From contig CP047423.1 in the NCBI GenBank assembly GCA_014058405.1, positions 3,704,501-3,768,500 of the forward strand: a stretch of 64,000 bases of DNA. The letters run 5' to 3'. This DNA comes from Candidatus Nitrospira kreftii. GTDB taxonomy: Bacteria; Nitrospirota; Nitrospiria; Nitrospirales; Nitrospiraceae. Positions within the stretch are counted from its first letter, which is position 1; the number at the start of each line of letters is the position of its first letter. The notes below the pieces were generated by a model. That model saw only the letters and a program-made list of their open reading frames with translations. It did no database searches and had not been told where the DNA came from. Shown piece after piece: positions 35,608-45,793 of the stretch. The translations under genes and the position numbers were made by a program.

Positions 35608-36330
35608 ATGAGTCACGAAACAAAGACCGTTCACTACATCGGAGGGCCCCGTGCCGATGCCCCCATTCCGCGTCCTGGAATGAAGCTCAGGAAGGGGCAG
35701 GTCGCAGTGGTGGTCACCGATCCTCAGAATGATTTCCTCAGCCCAAAAGGGGTGGCATGGGGAGTTGTTGGCCAAAGTGTGACCGAAAACAGGACTGTCG
35801 AAAACATCGAGAGCCTCTTCAAGGCAGCCAAGAAGGCTGATGTGCCAGTCTTTATCAGTCCGCACTACTATTACCACCACGACCTACAGTGGAAGTTCGA
35901 AGGCGCGCTGGAAGCACTCATGCACAACATCAGGATGTTCGACCGCAAAGGGGTTCTGACGACCGAAGGCTTCGGGGAATCAGGAGCCGATTGGCTTGAG
36001 CAGTACAAGCCGTACATTAACGACGGCAAGACGATCGTGACCAGTCCACACAAGGTGTATGGCCCGCAGACGAATGATCTCGTCCTGCAACTGCGTAAGG
36101 CCGGTGTGACGCAGGTGATTCTCGCCGGCATGTCGGCGAACCTCTGCGTGGAATCCCATATGCGTGATCTGATTGAGCAGGGATTCAACGTGGTGGTCGT
36201 GCCCAATGCCACAGCCGCTGCAAAACTCCCTGGGTACGACGGGTTCGAAGCGGCCTTCGTGAATTACCGGATGATCGCCAGCGATGTGTGGAGCACGAGC
36301 GAATCCGTGACTCTGATCGCCGGGATATGA
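35608..36330 (+). CDS. Isochorismatase-family cysteine hydrolase
   Basis: A 240-residue protein with the catalytic triad of the family in its usual contexts: D38 in VTDPQNDFLSP, K149 in TSPHKVYGPQTND and nucleophile C180 in ILAGMSANLCVESHMRDLI. Members hydrolyse amides such as nicotinamide, ureidoacrylate or biuret. The substrate here is not defined. The start at ATG 35608 follows AAGGGAGAC; an in-frame ATG at 35554 is less likely. It lies 70 bases after the MOSC gene. Confidence 0.9.
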   Translation: MSHETKTVHYIGGPRADAPIPRPGMKLRKGQVAVVVTDPQNDFLSPKGVAWGVVGQSVTENRTVENIESLFKAAKKADVPVFISPHYYYHHDLQWKFEGALEALMHNIRMFDRKGVLTTEGFGESGADWLEQYKPYINDGKTIVTSPHKVYGPQTNDLVLQLRKAGVTQVILAGMSANLCVESHMRDLIEQGFNVVVVPNATAAAKLPGYDGFEAAFVNYRMIASDVWSTSESVTLIAGI

Positions 36331-36477
36331 GCTGACAAGGAGAATCTGAATCGAGTGGAGAGTCTGGCGCAACTCACAGCAGAAGGTGACAGTATCGCGA
36401 CTTTTTATCCATTTCCCCTGTGGGAATTTCTGATTTCCACACATTAATCGCCGAGAGGCATAGAAGGAGGAAGCACC

Positions 36478-36837
36478 ATGAGCAAGTCAGTGAAGGACAC
36501 ATTGGAAGAAATGTTGGGCATTTTGAGGCAGGGTCAAATGATCGAAGGTCAGAAGATCTACTTTGCTGATTCGGTCGTGACACAAGAAGGCAACCAGGCA
36601 CCCGTCGTGGGCAAACAGGCTGCCATTGAGCGACTGGACAAATTCAGAGAGACAATCGGCGTGGCCGCCTTTGTCAGCTACATCATCGGTGCCGTGGCTG
36701 TTTCTGGAAATACCAGCTTCTACGACTCGGTGCTGACCGTGAAATTGAAGAATGGGCAAACCATCAGCGTCGAACAAGTCGTCAAAACGGACTGGCAGGA
36801 TGGCAAGATCGTCAAAGAGCGCTACTACCATAGCTGA
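36478..36837 (+). CDS. SnoaL/NTF2-like small protein
   Basis: A 119-residue cone-shaped alpha+beta fold: MSKSVKDTLEEMLGILRQGQ, an acidic strand, GKQAAIERLDKFRETIG, ISVEQVVKTDWQDGKIVKER. This pattern matches SnoaL-like/NTF2 proteins, which act as small-molecule isomerases or binding proteins. AAGGAGGAAG provides a strong ribosome site. It is part of the row controlled from the upstream sigma-54 promoter, although a 147-base gap precedes it. Confidence 0.75.
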   Translation: MSKSVKDTLEEMLGILRQGQMIEGQKIYFADSVVTQEGNQAPVVGKQAAIERLDKFRETIGVAAFVSYIIGAVAVSGNTSFYDSVLTVKLKNGQTISVEQVVKTDWQDGKIVKERYYHS

Positions 36838-36937
36838 TCACGGGTGATGTCGCGTGGGAGTGGATGGCTAAGGCCATTCGCTCCCACATGAATCTCAAAT
36901 CTGTAGTAAGAGCGTTCATGTATAGGGAGTGAAAACC

Positions 36938-37951
36938 ATGACAATTCAAAGACAATCATATCGGTATCCGCAGACACGGCTGTGGCGACGACTTATGTCA
37001 CCACTGTTGTTAGGCCTGGTGTTTCTAACCATGGAGATCTCGGTGTTCGCGCAAACGACGGAGCAATCGACTCCGGCTCGCCTGACGCACAACACCGTCA
37101 AAGTTGATGGCGTGGATGTGTTCTATCGCGAAGCAGGGCCGAAGGACGCCCCGGTTCTGTTGCTGCTTCACGGCTTTCCAACATCATCACATATGTATCG
37201 TAATCTCATCCCGCAACTGGCCGACAAGTACCGTGTCATTGCGCCTGACTACCCGGGCTTTGGCCAGAGTGGGATGCCCGATCGGTCGAAGTTTGCCTAC
37301 ACGTTCGACAACTACGCGCAGGTGGTGGACAAGCTGATCCATCAACTTGGCGTGAATCGTTATGCCCTGTATGTGATGGATTACGGGGCGCCGGTTGGCT
37401 TCCGGCTGGCGGCAAAGAATCCGGAACGAGTGCTCGCGCTTATCGTGCAGAACGGCAACGCCTACGACGAAGGACTCGAAAAGTTCTGGGACCCCATCAA
37501 GGCCTATTGGAGCACAGGGGGATCGACGGAGCGCGAAGCAATCCGCTGGCTGACCTCTCTCGCGGCCACCAAGTGGCAGTATACGAACGGCGTGAAGAAC
37601 GCATCGCTAGTGAGTCCTGATACATGGACAATGGACCAGGCACTGCTCGACCGAGCGGGTAACGCAGAAATTCAGCTCGACTTGTTCTACGACTATCGCA
37701 CGAACATTCCGTTGTATCCCCAGTGGCAGGCCTATTTTCGCGAATACAAGCCAGCAACGCTGGTCGTATGGGGCAAGAACGACGCCATCTTCGTGGCAGC
37801 CGGTGCCGCCCCTTACAAGCACGACATTCCGAACGCGGAAATCCATCTCCTTAATACCGGACACTTCGCCTTGGAGACGCACGGCCACGAGATCGCGAAG
37901 CTGATTCGCGAATTCCTCAGCCGCAACCTGAAGTCTGGACGCCAAGGTTGA
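36938..37951 (+). CDS. Exported alpha/beta hydrolase with Asp nucleophile
   Basis: A 337-residue protein with an N-terminal signal sequence ([21 protein letters not shown]). The alpha/beta fold shows oxyanion motif [26 protein letters not shown], nucleophile elbow [14 protein letters not shown] (D148) and a late histidine in [11 protein letters not shown]. An aspartate nucleophile is typical of haloalkane dehalogenases and epoxide hydrolases rather than esterases. The start at ATG 36938 follows GGGAG. Secretion of such an enzyme together with the two hydrolase-like neighbours suggests handling of an external organic compound (inference). Confidence 0.87.
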   Translation: MTIQRQSYRYPQTRLWRRLMSPLLLGLVFLTMEISVFAQTTEQSTPARLTHNTVKVDGVDVFYREAGPKDAPVLLLLHGFPTSSHMYRNLIPQLADKYRVIAPDYPGFGQSGMPDRSKFAYTFDNYAQVVDKLIHQLGVNRYALYVMDYGAPVGFRLAAKNPERVLALIVQNGNAYDEGLEKFWDPIKAYWSTGGSTEREAIRWLTSLAATKWQYTNGVKNASLVSPDTWTMDQALLDRAGNAEIQLDLFYDYRTNIPLYPQWQAYFREYKPATLVVWGKNDAIFVAAGAAPYKHDIPNAEIHLLNTGHFALETHGHEIAKLIREFLSRNLKSGRQG

Positions 37952-38084
37952 CCGGGCAACGAACGTCTCTCATGTCGATCTGCCTGCAAGGGGGAGGATG
38001 GAAGAATGGCGGTAATCCAATCCGTGCAGTGACGTCATGTTCTATCGTCCTCTTATGTGAGGACAATTTAAGGAGGTCATCATC

Positions 38085-38564
38085 ATGAACGGTCTCGAAC
38101 AGGCGAGACCGCCTTTGCCCCCATTCGATGCTGAATCCGCGACCCAAAAAGTACGGATGGCTGAGGACGCATGGAATACGCGAGACCCCGAGCGGGTGTC
38201 GCTGGCATACACGGTAGATAGCACATGGCGAAACCGTTCAGAATTTCTGACTGGTCGAGAGGCGATCGTTCACTTCCTAACGCACAAGTGGAACGAGGAG
38301 CTGGATTATCGACTCATCAAGGAACTGTGGGCGTTCCACGATAACCGAATCGCCGTGCGGTTCGCGTATGAGTGGCACGATGCCTCAGGAAATTGGTTTC
38401 GCGCATATGGGAACGAAAATTGGGAATTCGACAGCAATGGTCTCATGCGTCGACGCATCGCGAGCATTAATGATGTACCGATCACGGAAAAGGATCGAGA
38501 ATATTTCTGGCCCCTTGGTCCCCGTCCTGACGATCATCCGGGGCTGTCTGAGCTTGGGCTATAG
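38085..38564 (+). CDS. DUF1348/NTF2-like protein
   Basis: A 159-residue protein with the DUF1348 pattern: [59 protein letters not shown] and [17 protein letters not shown]. The fold is a SnoaL-like cone and the function is not established. A ribosome site AAGGAGGTCATC precedes ATG 38085. It is the last gene of the plus-strand row. Confidence 0.88.
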   Translation: MNGLEQARPPLPPFDAESATQKVRMAEDAWNTRDPERVSLAYTVDSTWRNRSEFLTGREAIVHFLTHKWNEELDYRLIKELWAFHDNRIAVRFAYEWHDASGNWFRAYGNENWEFDSNGLMRRRIASINDVPITEKDREYFWPLGPRPDDHPGLSELGL

Positions 38565-38692
38565 AATTCGTGACGCTCCAGGCGATGCTGGATGGAGGAA
38601 AGCCGCACGGCATCGATTTTATTGGGTGGTCGATGGGCGCCTGTCTGTAGTGAGGAGCCACGAGGAAGGGAGTTGTCGTCTATGCAGCCAGG

Positions 38693-38726
38693 CAGAAGGG
38701 GCAACGAAGATGTCGCTGCCCCTCTG
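38693..38726 (-). terminator. Strong hairpin after the OmpA lipoprotein gene
   Basis: AGGGGCA (38697-38703) pairs with TGCCCCT (38717-38723), with an inner CGA/TCG stem and an outer CAGA/CTG extension. It lies 16 bases after the stop of the minus-strand OmpA gene, between it and a convergent gene. A T-run is lacking, so termination may be Rho-assisted or the hairpin may act in both directions. Confidence 0.45.
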
Positions 38727-38741
38727 CGATGTGTTGAGTCG

Positions 38742-39734
38742 TTACTTCGTGACGCGCACTTCGACGCGCCGGTTTTTTGCCCGACCTGCCTCAGTCGTAT
38801 TGGGCGCCTTGGGCTTGGTGTCCGCATATCCTTGAGTGATGGCGTTGCTCAAGCCACCTTCTTCCAGTGCTTTCGCGGCGTTGGCGGCGCGGGCTTCTGA
38901 CAGCTCCATATTCGTCGGGAACTTTTTCTTCAACGCCCCGCCGATGGGTCGGTTGTCCGTATGGCCGTCAACCGCCACCTTGTACTCTGGGTAATCTTTC
39001 AAGATTTCGCCTACCTGTTTCAAGGCGTCCGCTCCAGCGGGCTTGAGTTGATCTTCACCAGACGCAAAAAGATAACCGGACGCCAAGTTGATCAGCAGGC
39101 GCTCGTCGTTCAAATGGATTGCGATATCACCCTTGGTGATTTGAGGACGAAGCGCTCGGATCAACCCACGCTCTGCCTCTTTCAGCTTTGCCATTTCTGC
39201 AGACAAGTCGCCACGAAGACCGGCGAGTTCTTTGTCACGCTCGGCAAGCTGGCTTTCCAGACCATCCATACGCTGGTTGGCCGCTGCGAGTTGCGCTTCA
39301 AGCTCGGCGATCTGCTGCTTCGCAGCAGTCAATTCGGAAGACAACTTATCCGCTTCACCGGATTCAACTTGCATGGTGGCTAACTTAGCTGCGGCCTGCT
39401 CTCGATCGGCCTGTGCGTTCGAAAGCTGGCGTTCCAGTTCACTCACGCGGCCGTTCAGAGCCTCATTCTGTTTCCGAGCCGCCTCCAGTTCATCGGCCAG
39501 TTCGTTGCGCTGCTGCTCAAGCGCCGCAAGACGGGCTGCCCTTTCCTGCGCTGGATCGGGTGCCACGGCTTTCGTGGTGGAGGGGCATCCCGCGCCTAGA
39601 TGATAGCCGTACCATCCTTTATCGACACAGACAGTCGGCTGCTTGATATAGGAAGAAGCATGGTGCTTAGAGGATGAACAACCGGCCAGCACGACTAATC
39701 CTATCAACACCACCGATGTCTTGAGCGTTCGCAT
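38742..39734 (-). CDS. OmpA-family lipoprotein with coiled coil
   Basis: A 330-residue protein. The signal sequence VVLIGLVVLAGCS ends in the lipobox LAGC (C19). A long coiled coil runs from about residue 65 to 190 (ERAARLAALEQQRNELADEL, AELEAQLAAANQRMDGLESQ). A C-terminal OmpA domain (about 210-330) shows KVAVDGHTDNRPIG, FPTNMELSEARAANAAKALE and GRAKNRRVEVRV. It is expected to be lipid-anchored and to bind peptidoglycan. A weak -24/-12-like match lies 42 bases upstream. Confidence 0.88.
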   Translation of the reverse strand: MRTLKTSVVLIGLVVLAGCSSSKHHASSYIKQPTVCVDKGWYGYHLGAGCPSTTKAVAPDPAQERAARLAALEQQRNELADELEAARKQNEALNGRVSELERQLSNAQADREQAAAKLATMQVESGEADKLSSELTAAKQQIAELEAQLAAANQRMDGLESQLAERDKELAGLRGDLSAEMAKLKEAERGLIRALRPQITKGDIAIHLNDERLLINLASGYLFASGEDQLKPAGADALKQVGEILKDYPEYKVAVDGHTDNRPIGGALKKKFPTNMELSEARAANAAKALEEGGLSNAITQGYADTKPKAPNTTEAGRAKNRRVEVRVTK

Positions 39735-39806
39735 AAGGATCTCCCTCTTCTCCAGTGTGCGCGGCGGACGCCCCGCAACGTGCTGGCCTAGGTTGTAGCC
39801 GCAACC

Positions 39807-40223
39807 CTACTGGCGGCCCTTGAGCGCATCACGGATTTCCATCAACAATTTCTCTTCATTCGTCGGCCCTGGTGGCGGTGGCGGTGGAGCAGTCTCGTTC
39901 TTAAACCGGTTCACCTGCTTGACCAACATGAAGATAACGAACGCGATGATAAGGAAGTCGAACATGCTTTGCAAGAAAACCCCATAATTGAGGGTCGGCA
40001 CTCCCGCAGCTTTCGCTGCTTCCAAAGACTGAGGGGATGTATTCGACAAATCGATGAACAAGCTGGAAAAATTTACTTTGCCCATCAGTAACCCTAACGG
40101 TGGCATCAGAACGTCACTGACGAGCGACGACACGATTTTTCCAAACGCCCCACCGATGATGACCCCGATCGCCATATCTAGAACATTCCCCTTCATGGCG
40201 AATTCTTTGAATTCTTTCAGCAT
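39807..40223 (-). CDS. mscL: Large-conductance mechanosensitive channel MscL
   Basis: A 138-residue MscL with N-terminal [20 protein letters not shown], pore-lining TM1 [20 protein letters not shown], a periplasmic loop, TM2 [20 protein letters not shown] and a proline-rich linker ([20 protein letters not shown]) before the C-terminal helix. It opens under membrane tension to release solutes on hypo-osmotic shock. CTCCT on the plus strand marks a good ribosome site. Confidence 0.97.
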   Translation of the reverse strand: MLKEFKEFAMKGNVLDMAIGVIIGGAFGKIVSSLVSDVLMPPLGLLMGKVNFSSLFIDLSNTSPQSLEAAKAAGVPTLNYGVFLQSMFDFLIIAFVIFMLVKQVNRFKNETAPPPPPPGPTNEEKLLMEIRDALKGRQ

Positions 40224-40433
40224 AGTGCTCCTCCTTATGAGAACGCTGCTCAGTATGGATACTGCAAAAACCCTATGGCAGTGGGTCAGTCTGCACTAAG
40301 ACGATAGCATTTCCCCCAAACAGAAAATGGTCAAAAGTGAACACTGTTCAATCGAGGCTGTGAGCCATGGACTCGTAGTTACGAAAGTCGCATGTCAGGG
40401 AATAGCGGAATTCAAACTGACCCGCTATTCAGC

Positions 40434-41552
40434 CTATCGTTTGCGTGTGGTGTCGAACGCATAGCCCAGCGTGAGCAAGTATAGATTGTCGGTATCGCCT
40501 GTGCCGGCAGGCGGACGATTGTTGTAGCGGGTGGTCACCTGGAACCCACTCGACAGACCAGCCAAGATTTTCATACGAACCCCGTTATCCATCGTGAAGA
40601 AGAAATCCGACGCGTTCTGGAGCGAGGGGAAGATCTCGTTGTGATGGTACAGCGTGATACGACCATCGAACAGCGGCCAATCCCATTTCATCGCGAGGCG
40701 CGCGCGAAAGCTCGCCCTATCGTCGGTGATGCTGTTATCGCGGTAGTCCTCATTGAAATAGGCCGGACCGCCTTCGGCGTAAAAGGTCATCTCCTTAAAC
40801 ATACCGGTAAGGTCTCCGCGCTCGAGGAATTGGTACCCCGGTCCACTGGCGATGGCTGTTCTTAACTTGAGATTTTGGAGAAAATCGTTTTCGACATAGG
40901 CCGACGCAAACCAGTACAGCCGTTTGGTAATAAAGAAGTCCAGCTTGATCGTTCCTCGGGCATTTCGAACGTTTAGGCTCCCGGCATTGTCGCCGTAGAC
41001 GTACCGCCCCAGCAAGCTCAGTCGGAGTTGCTCACTCCGGGCCACGAAGTCTGCGAGTATGCTGACGTTCCGGAGTTGGCTGTTGCCCGTAGATTGTGAG
41101 TAGCCCGCGTTCAAGCTACCGTTATAGATGACCGGCGGTTGGACCACAGGGTTGACCTTCGTCACCGCATCCATCGGCACGCTCATCGTGCTTCCCATGG
41201 GCCCGACTTTCAGCTTCATGGTTCCCGGCTCACCCTCTTCGGCTGTGCTGACAAGCACGGTTCCCTCCTTTAAGTGGAAAGGAATGGGATGAGAGACTGC
41301 CAGCTTGCTCACTTCAGACCACTTAATCTTAATCAGATCGTCCGCTAGCGCAGTCTTAATCTGGAGCACCCCACCCACCATCTCTATCACTTCCCCATGA
41401 ATGACACTGCCGTCCTTCAGCGTCACCACATCCTGAGCAGGAGCTGCCTGTGGAACAGCGCTCGGGTCATCGGTAGGAAATGCGGAGCTCACCGCCGTAG
41501 TCGTCATGAACAAACCCATGACTAACGCAACCGTGACGCATGCTTGCTTCAT
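40434..41552 (-). CDS. DUF481 outer-membrane-type protein
   Basis: A 372-residue protein with a signal peptide (TVALVMGLFMTTTAVSSAFP) and a small N-terminal beta domain (VVTLKDGSVIHGEVIEMVGG). A C-terminal DUF481 barrel runs from about residue 150 (GSLNAGYSQSTGNSQLRNVS, ANRLYWFASAYVENDF-type strands), ending in LYLLTLGYAFDTTRKR. DUF481 proteins are salt-stress-induced outer-membrane barrels. Regulation is unknown. Confidence 0.85.
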   Translation of the reverse strand: MKQACVTVALVMGLFMTTTAVSSAFPTDDPSAVPQAAPAQDVVTLKDGSVIHGEVIEMVGGVLQIKTALADDLIKIKWSEVSKLAVSHPIPFHLKEGTVLVSTAEEGEPGTMKLKVGPMGSTMSVPMDAVTKVNPVVQPPVIYNGSLNAGYSQSTGNSQLRNVSILADFVARSEQLRLSLLGRYVYGDNAGSLNVRNARGTIKLDFFITKRLYWFASAYVENDFLQNLKLRTAIASGPGYQFLERGDLTGMFKEMTFYAEGGPAYFNEDYRDNSITDDRASFRARLAMKWDWPLFDGRITLYHHNEIFPSLQNASDFFFTMDNGVRMKILAGLSSGFQVTTRYNNRPPAGTGDTDNLYLLTLGYAFDTTRKR

Positions 41553-42227
41553 CTATCCTCCTTATCGTGTATACGTACTTATCTAGATCTAATGAAACTT
41601 AGGTGTATACAGAATTGGCACTGCCAGCACAATCAGATGTTGATGGATACGTTGATGGATACCATGGAGCGAGACATATGCCTTGACATAGCTGTAACAC
41701 GCCCAGAACAAGTCTGTCGTTCGTCGTTCACCGCCGACACTTACACGGCACATGAGCACAACCACACTTTGTATCGCCGGCCAGATGGGATGGAAGACGG
41801 AGACTCCAGCGAATAATTTCGCCACGTGCGCGACAGGCAGAGGAAGCGATACTCACGAGGCACTTCTCCCGTGGTGAAGATGGTCATCGGCTTAGGTGGA
41901 GGGCTTCGACCGTACCCAAGGTTCATTGCCTATCGCGTAATGTGAGATCCATTCCCCTTATTGATCCAAGCCGTGTTCACTCTGCATATAGTAGCGCGCC
42001 GATTCGGATCTTCGGGATATTCTTACACGCTTGTAGAAGCTTAGGAGGGGAGTTTTATTTCGCGGAGCATCACACGGTCCTGTTCTTCAAGAAGACATAC
42101 CCCTTGTCACTCACGCCCGACTACCTCTTCAGTCCTGATGCCCAAGAGCTCAAGCCCGACATCGCTGGCCAATGTAATAGGCTGTCTCCGCGCGAGAAGC
42201 GAACTGATGGGTTTTCTCAATCGTCTG
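41553..42227. other. Long intergenic region without a gene
   Basis: A 675-base gap between two minus-strand genes. Short open frames in it show no family pattern or ribosome site. It includes a perfect 12-base tandem duplication GTTGATGGATAC (41639-41650 and 41651-41662) and a GTGTATAC pair near 41566 and 41605. It could be the remains of deleted genes. The proximal part must hold the DUF481 promoter. Confidence 0.4.
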
Positions 42228-43877
42228 CTATCGACCGAACAATCCTTTGAGCAACTCTTGTCCTTCCCGTTTGAGGTCGTCGGGTTTCGTCGTCCCTTTC
42301 AGCAATCCGCCGACGGCTTCTTCCACTTTCTTCTTCACCTGCTCCTGCACCTTGCCGGTCAGACCTTTGACGTCAACTCCGTATGCTGGGGCTTGCGCAG
42401 TGCCGGTGATCGCCAAGGGAAGACTGAGCCGGCCGTCTTTCATTGCGATCTTGACAACCGGCGACGCCCCGGCGAGCTTGTGGCTCACCTCCTGCGAGAG
42501 ATTCAGGTTGACGAGCAAATTCAATTGTTGGTCGAATCCGATGGTGCCGCCGCCCGTGGCCTGAAAGTCATGACTGTCCATCAAGAGATTCTGCAACTTG
42601 ATGAGACCTTGCTTGATGGCGAGGTCCGTCTCGATCGTGGAGAAGACCGTGGCTTTGGGGTCATCGATCGAAATACCTGCCACGTTTAGAGCGGATACCA
42701 CCTCTTGGAGTATATTCACGCCTTGAATCTTCCCATCCTTTACGGCCAAGTGACCCGTTCCCTGCAACGCCTTGGTCAAATCGGGCAGAGAGAACCCTCG
42801 CCCTTGTATGGAAAGATCCGCACCGGCTGTTCCACTGACGGAGACCGGCGTCTCAGCGACGGCATTGAGCGCCGGACCGAGCTGCAGTCCTTGCATCACG
42901 ACACCACCACTGAATGGTGGCGTCGCTGATCCTACAACCAATTTTCCTTGCCCCTTCACCTCGCCCTCAAACAACTGGAAGGACAGACCATGAAGCTTGG
43001 CCTCCTGCCCCTTCACTTCTGCCGCAATCTTGAGATTCTTAATCTCGACCGGTTTCTTGAGGGGAAGAGCGACGGGAAGGTTCGCAGTATTGACTACCGG
43101 CGAGCTGATATTGGCCGTGGCGTCATTCCCAGCAGCGCGTCCCGTGATGGTAAAGTCCGTCTTTCCCACACCCAGCTGGAAATTGATCGCGTCGATCTCC
43201 ATCGTCTCTTTCAGTGGACCAAACGTCCCGTCGAGTTTCACCGGCACATTAAAAGGCTGTACCAGTGTGGCGAAATGAAGGTTCGGCGTTTGGCCGAGTC
43301 GAACCTCACGCAGGAGCACCTCTAGATCTTGCAGCACATACTCCGTTGGTTTAGAGGTCGTCAGATCCCGATAGGTCAACTTTCCACCATCGACTGAAAC
43401 ACGATCCACGGCCAAGAGCGCCAATACCTTTAACGGAACCTCTGTCGAGGGGATCGGAGCGCGGGAGGGTGTCTCAGGCACCGCCACGCCTGTTCGGCCG
43501 ATGGTTGAGACATTCAAAACACCCTTCTGGTTCTTGATCACCGTGATGACCGGATCACGAAGCGTCACCTCTTCGACCTCCACCTGCCCGCTCAACAATG
43601 GCATCAACTTCACACCGACATCGAGCGACGAGAGTGATGCAAATGGACCCGAACCGAAGGACGGATCGTCCAGCACGGCGAACCCTGCCACACTCGCACC
43701 GATTCTTGGCCAAATCGTCAAGCGGATATCTTGCAGCTGAACCTTACGATTGAGGGCATCTTCGATGAGTGGTTTGTATTGGTCTTGATACTTATTCAGG
43801 TCGACCAGGAAGGGAAGCGAGAGCGCAAGACCGACAAGCAGCACAACGACGACGAGCAGACCTATCAGAATCTTCAT
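42228..43877 (-). CDS. AsmA family protein
   Basis: A 549-residue protein with an N-terminal membrane helix (MKILIGLLVVVVLLVGLALS) and an AsmA-type beta-rich body. It shows DALNRKVQLQDIRLTIWPRI near residue 40 and the C-terminal AsmA_2 region TGHLAVKDGKIQGVNILQEV. AsmA-like proteins bridge the periplasm and move phospholipids or affect outer-membrane assembly. The start at 43877 is set by CTGGAGGCGATCGAG; an upstream ATG at 43931 would add 18 residues before the helix. Confidence 0.87.
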   Translation of the reverse strand: MKILIGLLVVVVLLVGLALSLPFLVDLNKYQDQYKPLIEDALNRKVQLQDIRLTIWPRIGASVAGFAVLDDPSFGSGPFASLSSLDVGVKLMPLLSGQVEVEEVTLRDPVITVIKNQKGVLNVSTIGRTGVAVPETPSRAPIPSTEVPLKVLALLAVDRVSVDGGKLTYRDLTTSKPTEYVLQDLEVLLREVRLGQTPNLHFATLVQPFNVPVKLDGTFGPLKETMEIDAINFQLGVGKTDFTITGRAAGNDATANISSPVVNTANLPVALPLKKPVEIKNLKIAAEVKGQEAKLHGLSFQLFEGEVKGQGKLVVGSATPPFSGGVVMQGLQLGPALNAVAETPVSVSGTAGADLSIQGRGFSLPDLTKALQGTGHLAVKDGKIQGVNILQEVVSALNVAGISIDDPKATVFSTIETDLAIKQGLIKLQNLLMDSHDFQATGGGTIGFDQQLNLLVNLNLSQEVSHKLAGASPVVKIAMKDGRLSLPLAITGTAQAPAYGVDVKGLTGKVQEQVKKKVEEAVGGLLKGTTKPDDLKREGQELLKGLFGR

Positions 43878-44559
43878 CTCGATCGCCTCCAGGTGAAGTG
43901 TAAGTATAGAAACTGATTTGGTGTGAGTCAAACGAGCAGCGGCTCAAACAGAATCGTGATCGCTCCCAGAAGAACGATCACTTCTCCGAGCTCGCAACTG
44001 GTGTACTGATTGATAGCGACGTCAGAAGCATGCCGCGCGAGTAAATACAACCTTCCACCAGTCATCGATGAGCGAGTTCAGTGAGCAACTTTGTGTATAG
44101 ACAGGCGTCGGCAAAGGCGTCACTTGTACCGAACCGTGGAAATACTGGACTTAATGAGTGCAGACGAGAGGTGAAAAGTCGGTGAAACAAAGCAGGCCCC
44201 TGCATGGCGTCTCTCATACCCAATTTCGAAGCATAGATTAGAAATGCGCCGACATTCAGGGAGGTTGTGGCTGAGTGAGGCAGATACAGATGTTGGTTCC
44301 AGCCTCATCTTGATGTGAAGGGACGCCTTCACTTCTGTAGCGGCGGCTGTTTCCGCTCATGAAAAGCTTGGTCTTCTTCCGCCTCGCCACCACATTGCCA
44401 CATCGAACGTTGAGTTGGCTAAATCCAGTGAGACCGTCATCCTCGACTTTATGACAGGGTTACCAACATGCCACTCCATGTGCCAATGAATGCGCAGAAC
44501 AAAACTGCTCGTTGAGAGATGCTTGAGGGGCTCGCACGAAGCAAGCCCCTCAGTTCCTC
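43878..44559. other. Long intergenic region
   Basis: A 682-base gap upstream of the AsmA gene and downstream of the guanidine hydrolase. No convincing gene is seen; a 70-codon minus-strand frame at 44120-44332 has no family pattern. It contains a hairpin GTGATCG/CGATCAC (43956-43981) and the terminator-like hairpin listed separately at 44524. Confidence 0.4.
44524..44552 (-). terminator. Hairpin after the guanidine hydrolase gene
   Basis: TGAGGGGCT (44524-44532) pairs perfectly with AGCCCCTCA (44544-44552), an 11-base loop between. It lies eight bases past the minus-strand stop and closes the permease-hydrolase operon. The following bases are not a pure T-run. Confidence 0.55.
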
Positions 44560-45708
44560 TCAGCGTATCTTTCGGTTGCCCAGGTTGCCGGATCGCACCT
44601 GACAGGCCAGGACATCACAAATGACGCGCGTGGCCATGAGGCTGGTGATTTCGGCTGCGTCGTAGGGCGGTGAACATTCCACAATTTCCATCCCCGCCAG
44701 CGGCTTCGTATCCGCGATGATTTGGAGAAACTTCAGCACTTCACGCGGGAGAAATCCTCCTGGCTCGGGCCAGCCGGTGCCGGGCACGAAGGCGGCGTCC
44801 AAACAATCCACATCAAAGCTCAACCACACCGCATCCACCCCATCAAACGCCACTTCGAGCGCTTGCTTCGCCGCATTCTCGATGCCCATTTCCACGCAGT
44901 CGGTCACGGTCATGATCGTGGTTTGGCGTTCACGGCCGGACTTTACACCGGGTCTGGGCGCTTGCCAGCCGCCGATGCCGATCTGAACAAGATTCTTGGC
45001 CGGCACGTTGGGAATGTTGGTTGCATGGAACCAAGGAGTAGTGTGCATCCGTTCATCGAGATCGGTTTCCTGCGTGTCTACATGTCGGTCGAAGTGAAGG
45101 ATCCCGAGCTTCTTGCCGTTCATATTCTGAGCCACGCCTCTTACGGTCGCAAATCCCAGAGAATGGTCGCCACCCAATACCACGGGAAAGGCCCCGCTTG
45201 CATAGACATGCCCCACTCCCTTACTGACTTGATCAAATGTCTTCTCAATGTTCCCGGGGATGGTGAACACGTCACCGAGATCGCACATAGAGATCGACTC
45301 TCTGAGATCCACGCCGAGCTCGAAACTGTAGGTACCGTACAACGCAGAAATCTTACGGATGCCTTGGGGACCGAATCGAGTTCCTGCCCGATAGGTGGTC
45401 CCGCCGTCGAACGGCGCCCCGAGAATGGCGACATCGTATTCCCCGCATTTGCGGACGTCTTCGACATACGGCGCTTTAGTGAAGGTATTGATGCCCGCAA
45501 AGTGCGGGAGCTCTCCGCGACTAAAGGTGGGAATACGGCGATCTTTGATGGAATCGGCACCAGGCAGGCCTAATTCGAGGCCTCGGGCCACTTCTTCCTC
45601 ATATTTCGTGGTCGGCAGCAGCGCCTCCGCTTCGACGGCGAACTTCGCTTCCGGTCCGTATTTGTCATGCAGTGGAACCTTGCCCTGGTACGTTCTCTTC
45701 TTTGCCAT
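44560..45708 (-). CDS. gdmH: Guanidine hydrolase GdmH-like (ureohydrolase family)
   Basis: A 382-residue arginase/agmatinase-fold enzyme. All metal ligands are present: H182 (VVLGGDHSLG), D207, H209 and D211 (LHFDRHVDTQ), D299 and D301 (WLSFDVDCLD). FDRHVD replaces the FDAHxD common in agmatinases, and the N-terminal extension and HTTPWFHATN are like nickel-dependent guanidine hydrolases as I know them. Guanidine would give urea and ammonia. The placement after a guanidine-I riboswitch and a permease strongly supports this over agmatinase. GdmA/GdmB-type nickel chaperones are not in the window. Confidence 0.82.
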   Translation of the reverse strand: MAKKRTYQGKVPLHDKYGPEAKFAVEAEALLPTTKYEEEVARGLELGLPGADSIKDRRIPTFSRGELPHFAGINTFTKAPYVEDVRKCGEYDVAILGAPFDGGTTYRAGTRFGPQGIRKISALYGTYSFELGVDLRESISMCDLGDVFTIPGNIEKTFDQVSKGVGHVYASGAFPVVLGGDHSLGFATVRGVAQNMNGKKLGILHFDRHVDTQETDLDERMHTTPWFHATNIPNVPAKNLVQIGIGGWQAPRPGVKSGRERQTTIMTVTDCVEMGIENAAKQALEVAFDGVDAVWLSFDVDCLDAAFVPGTGWPEPGGFLPREVLKFLQIIADTKPLAGMEIVECSPPYDAAEITSLMATRVICDVLACQVRSGNLGNRKIR

Positions 45709-45793
45709 AATTGTTCCTTTCTATGGGATGAATGAATTCTGACTCTTTGTGAAACACTCCTTGCGATACAAACCTTGACCAACGACTTGTCTT

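Noticed and set aside
39775-39789. A -24/-12-like match (AGGC-N7-TTGC) upstream of the OmpA lipoprotein gene.
   Set aside because: One mismatch in the -24 element and no support from a nearby activator site; noted only as weak in the OmpA entry.
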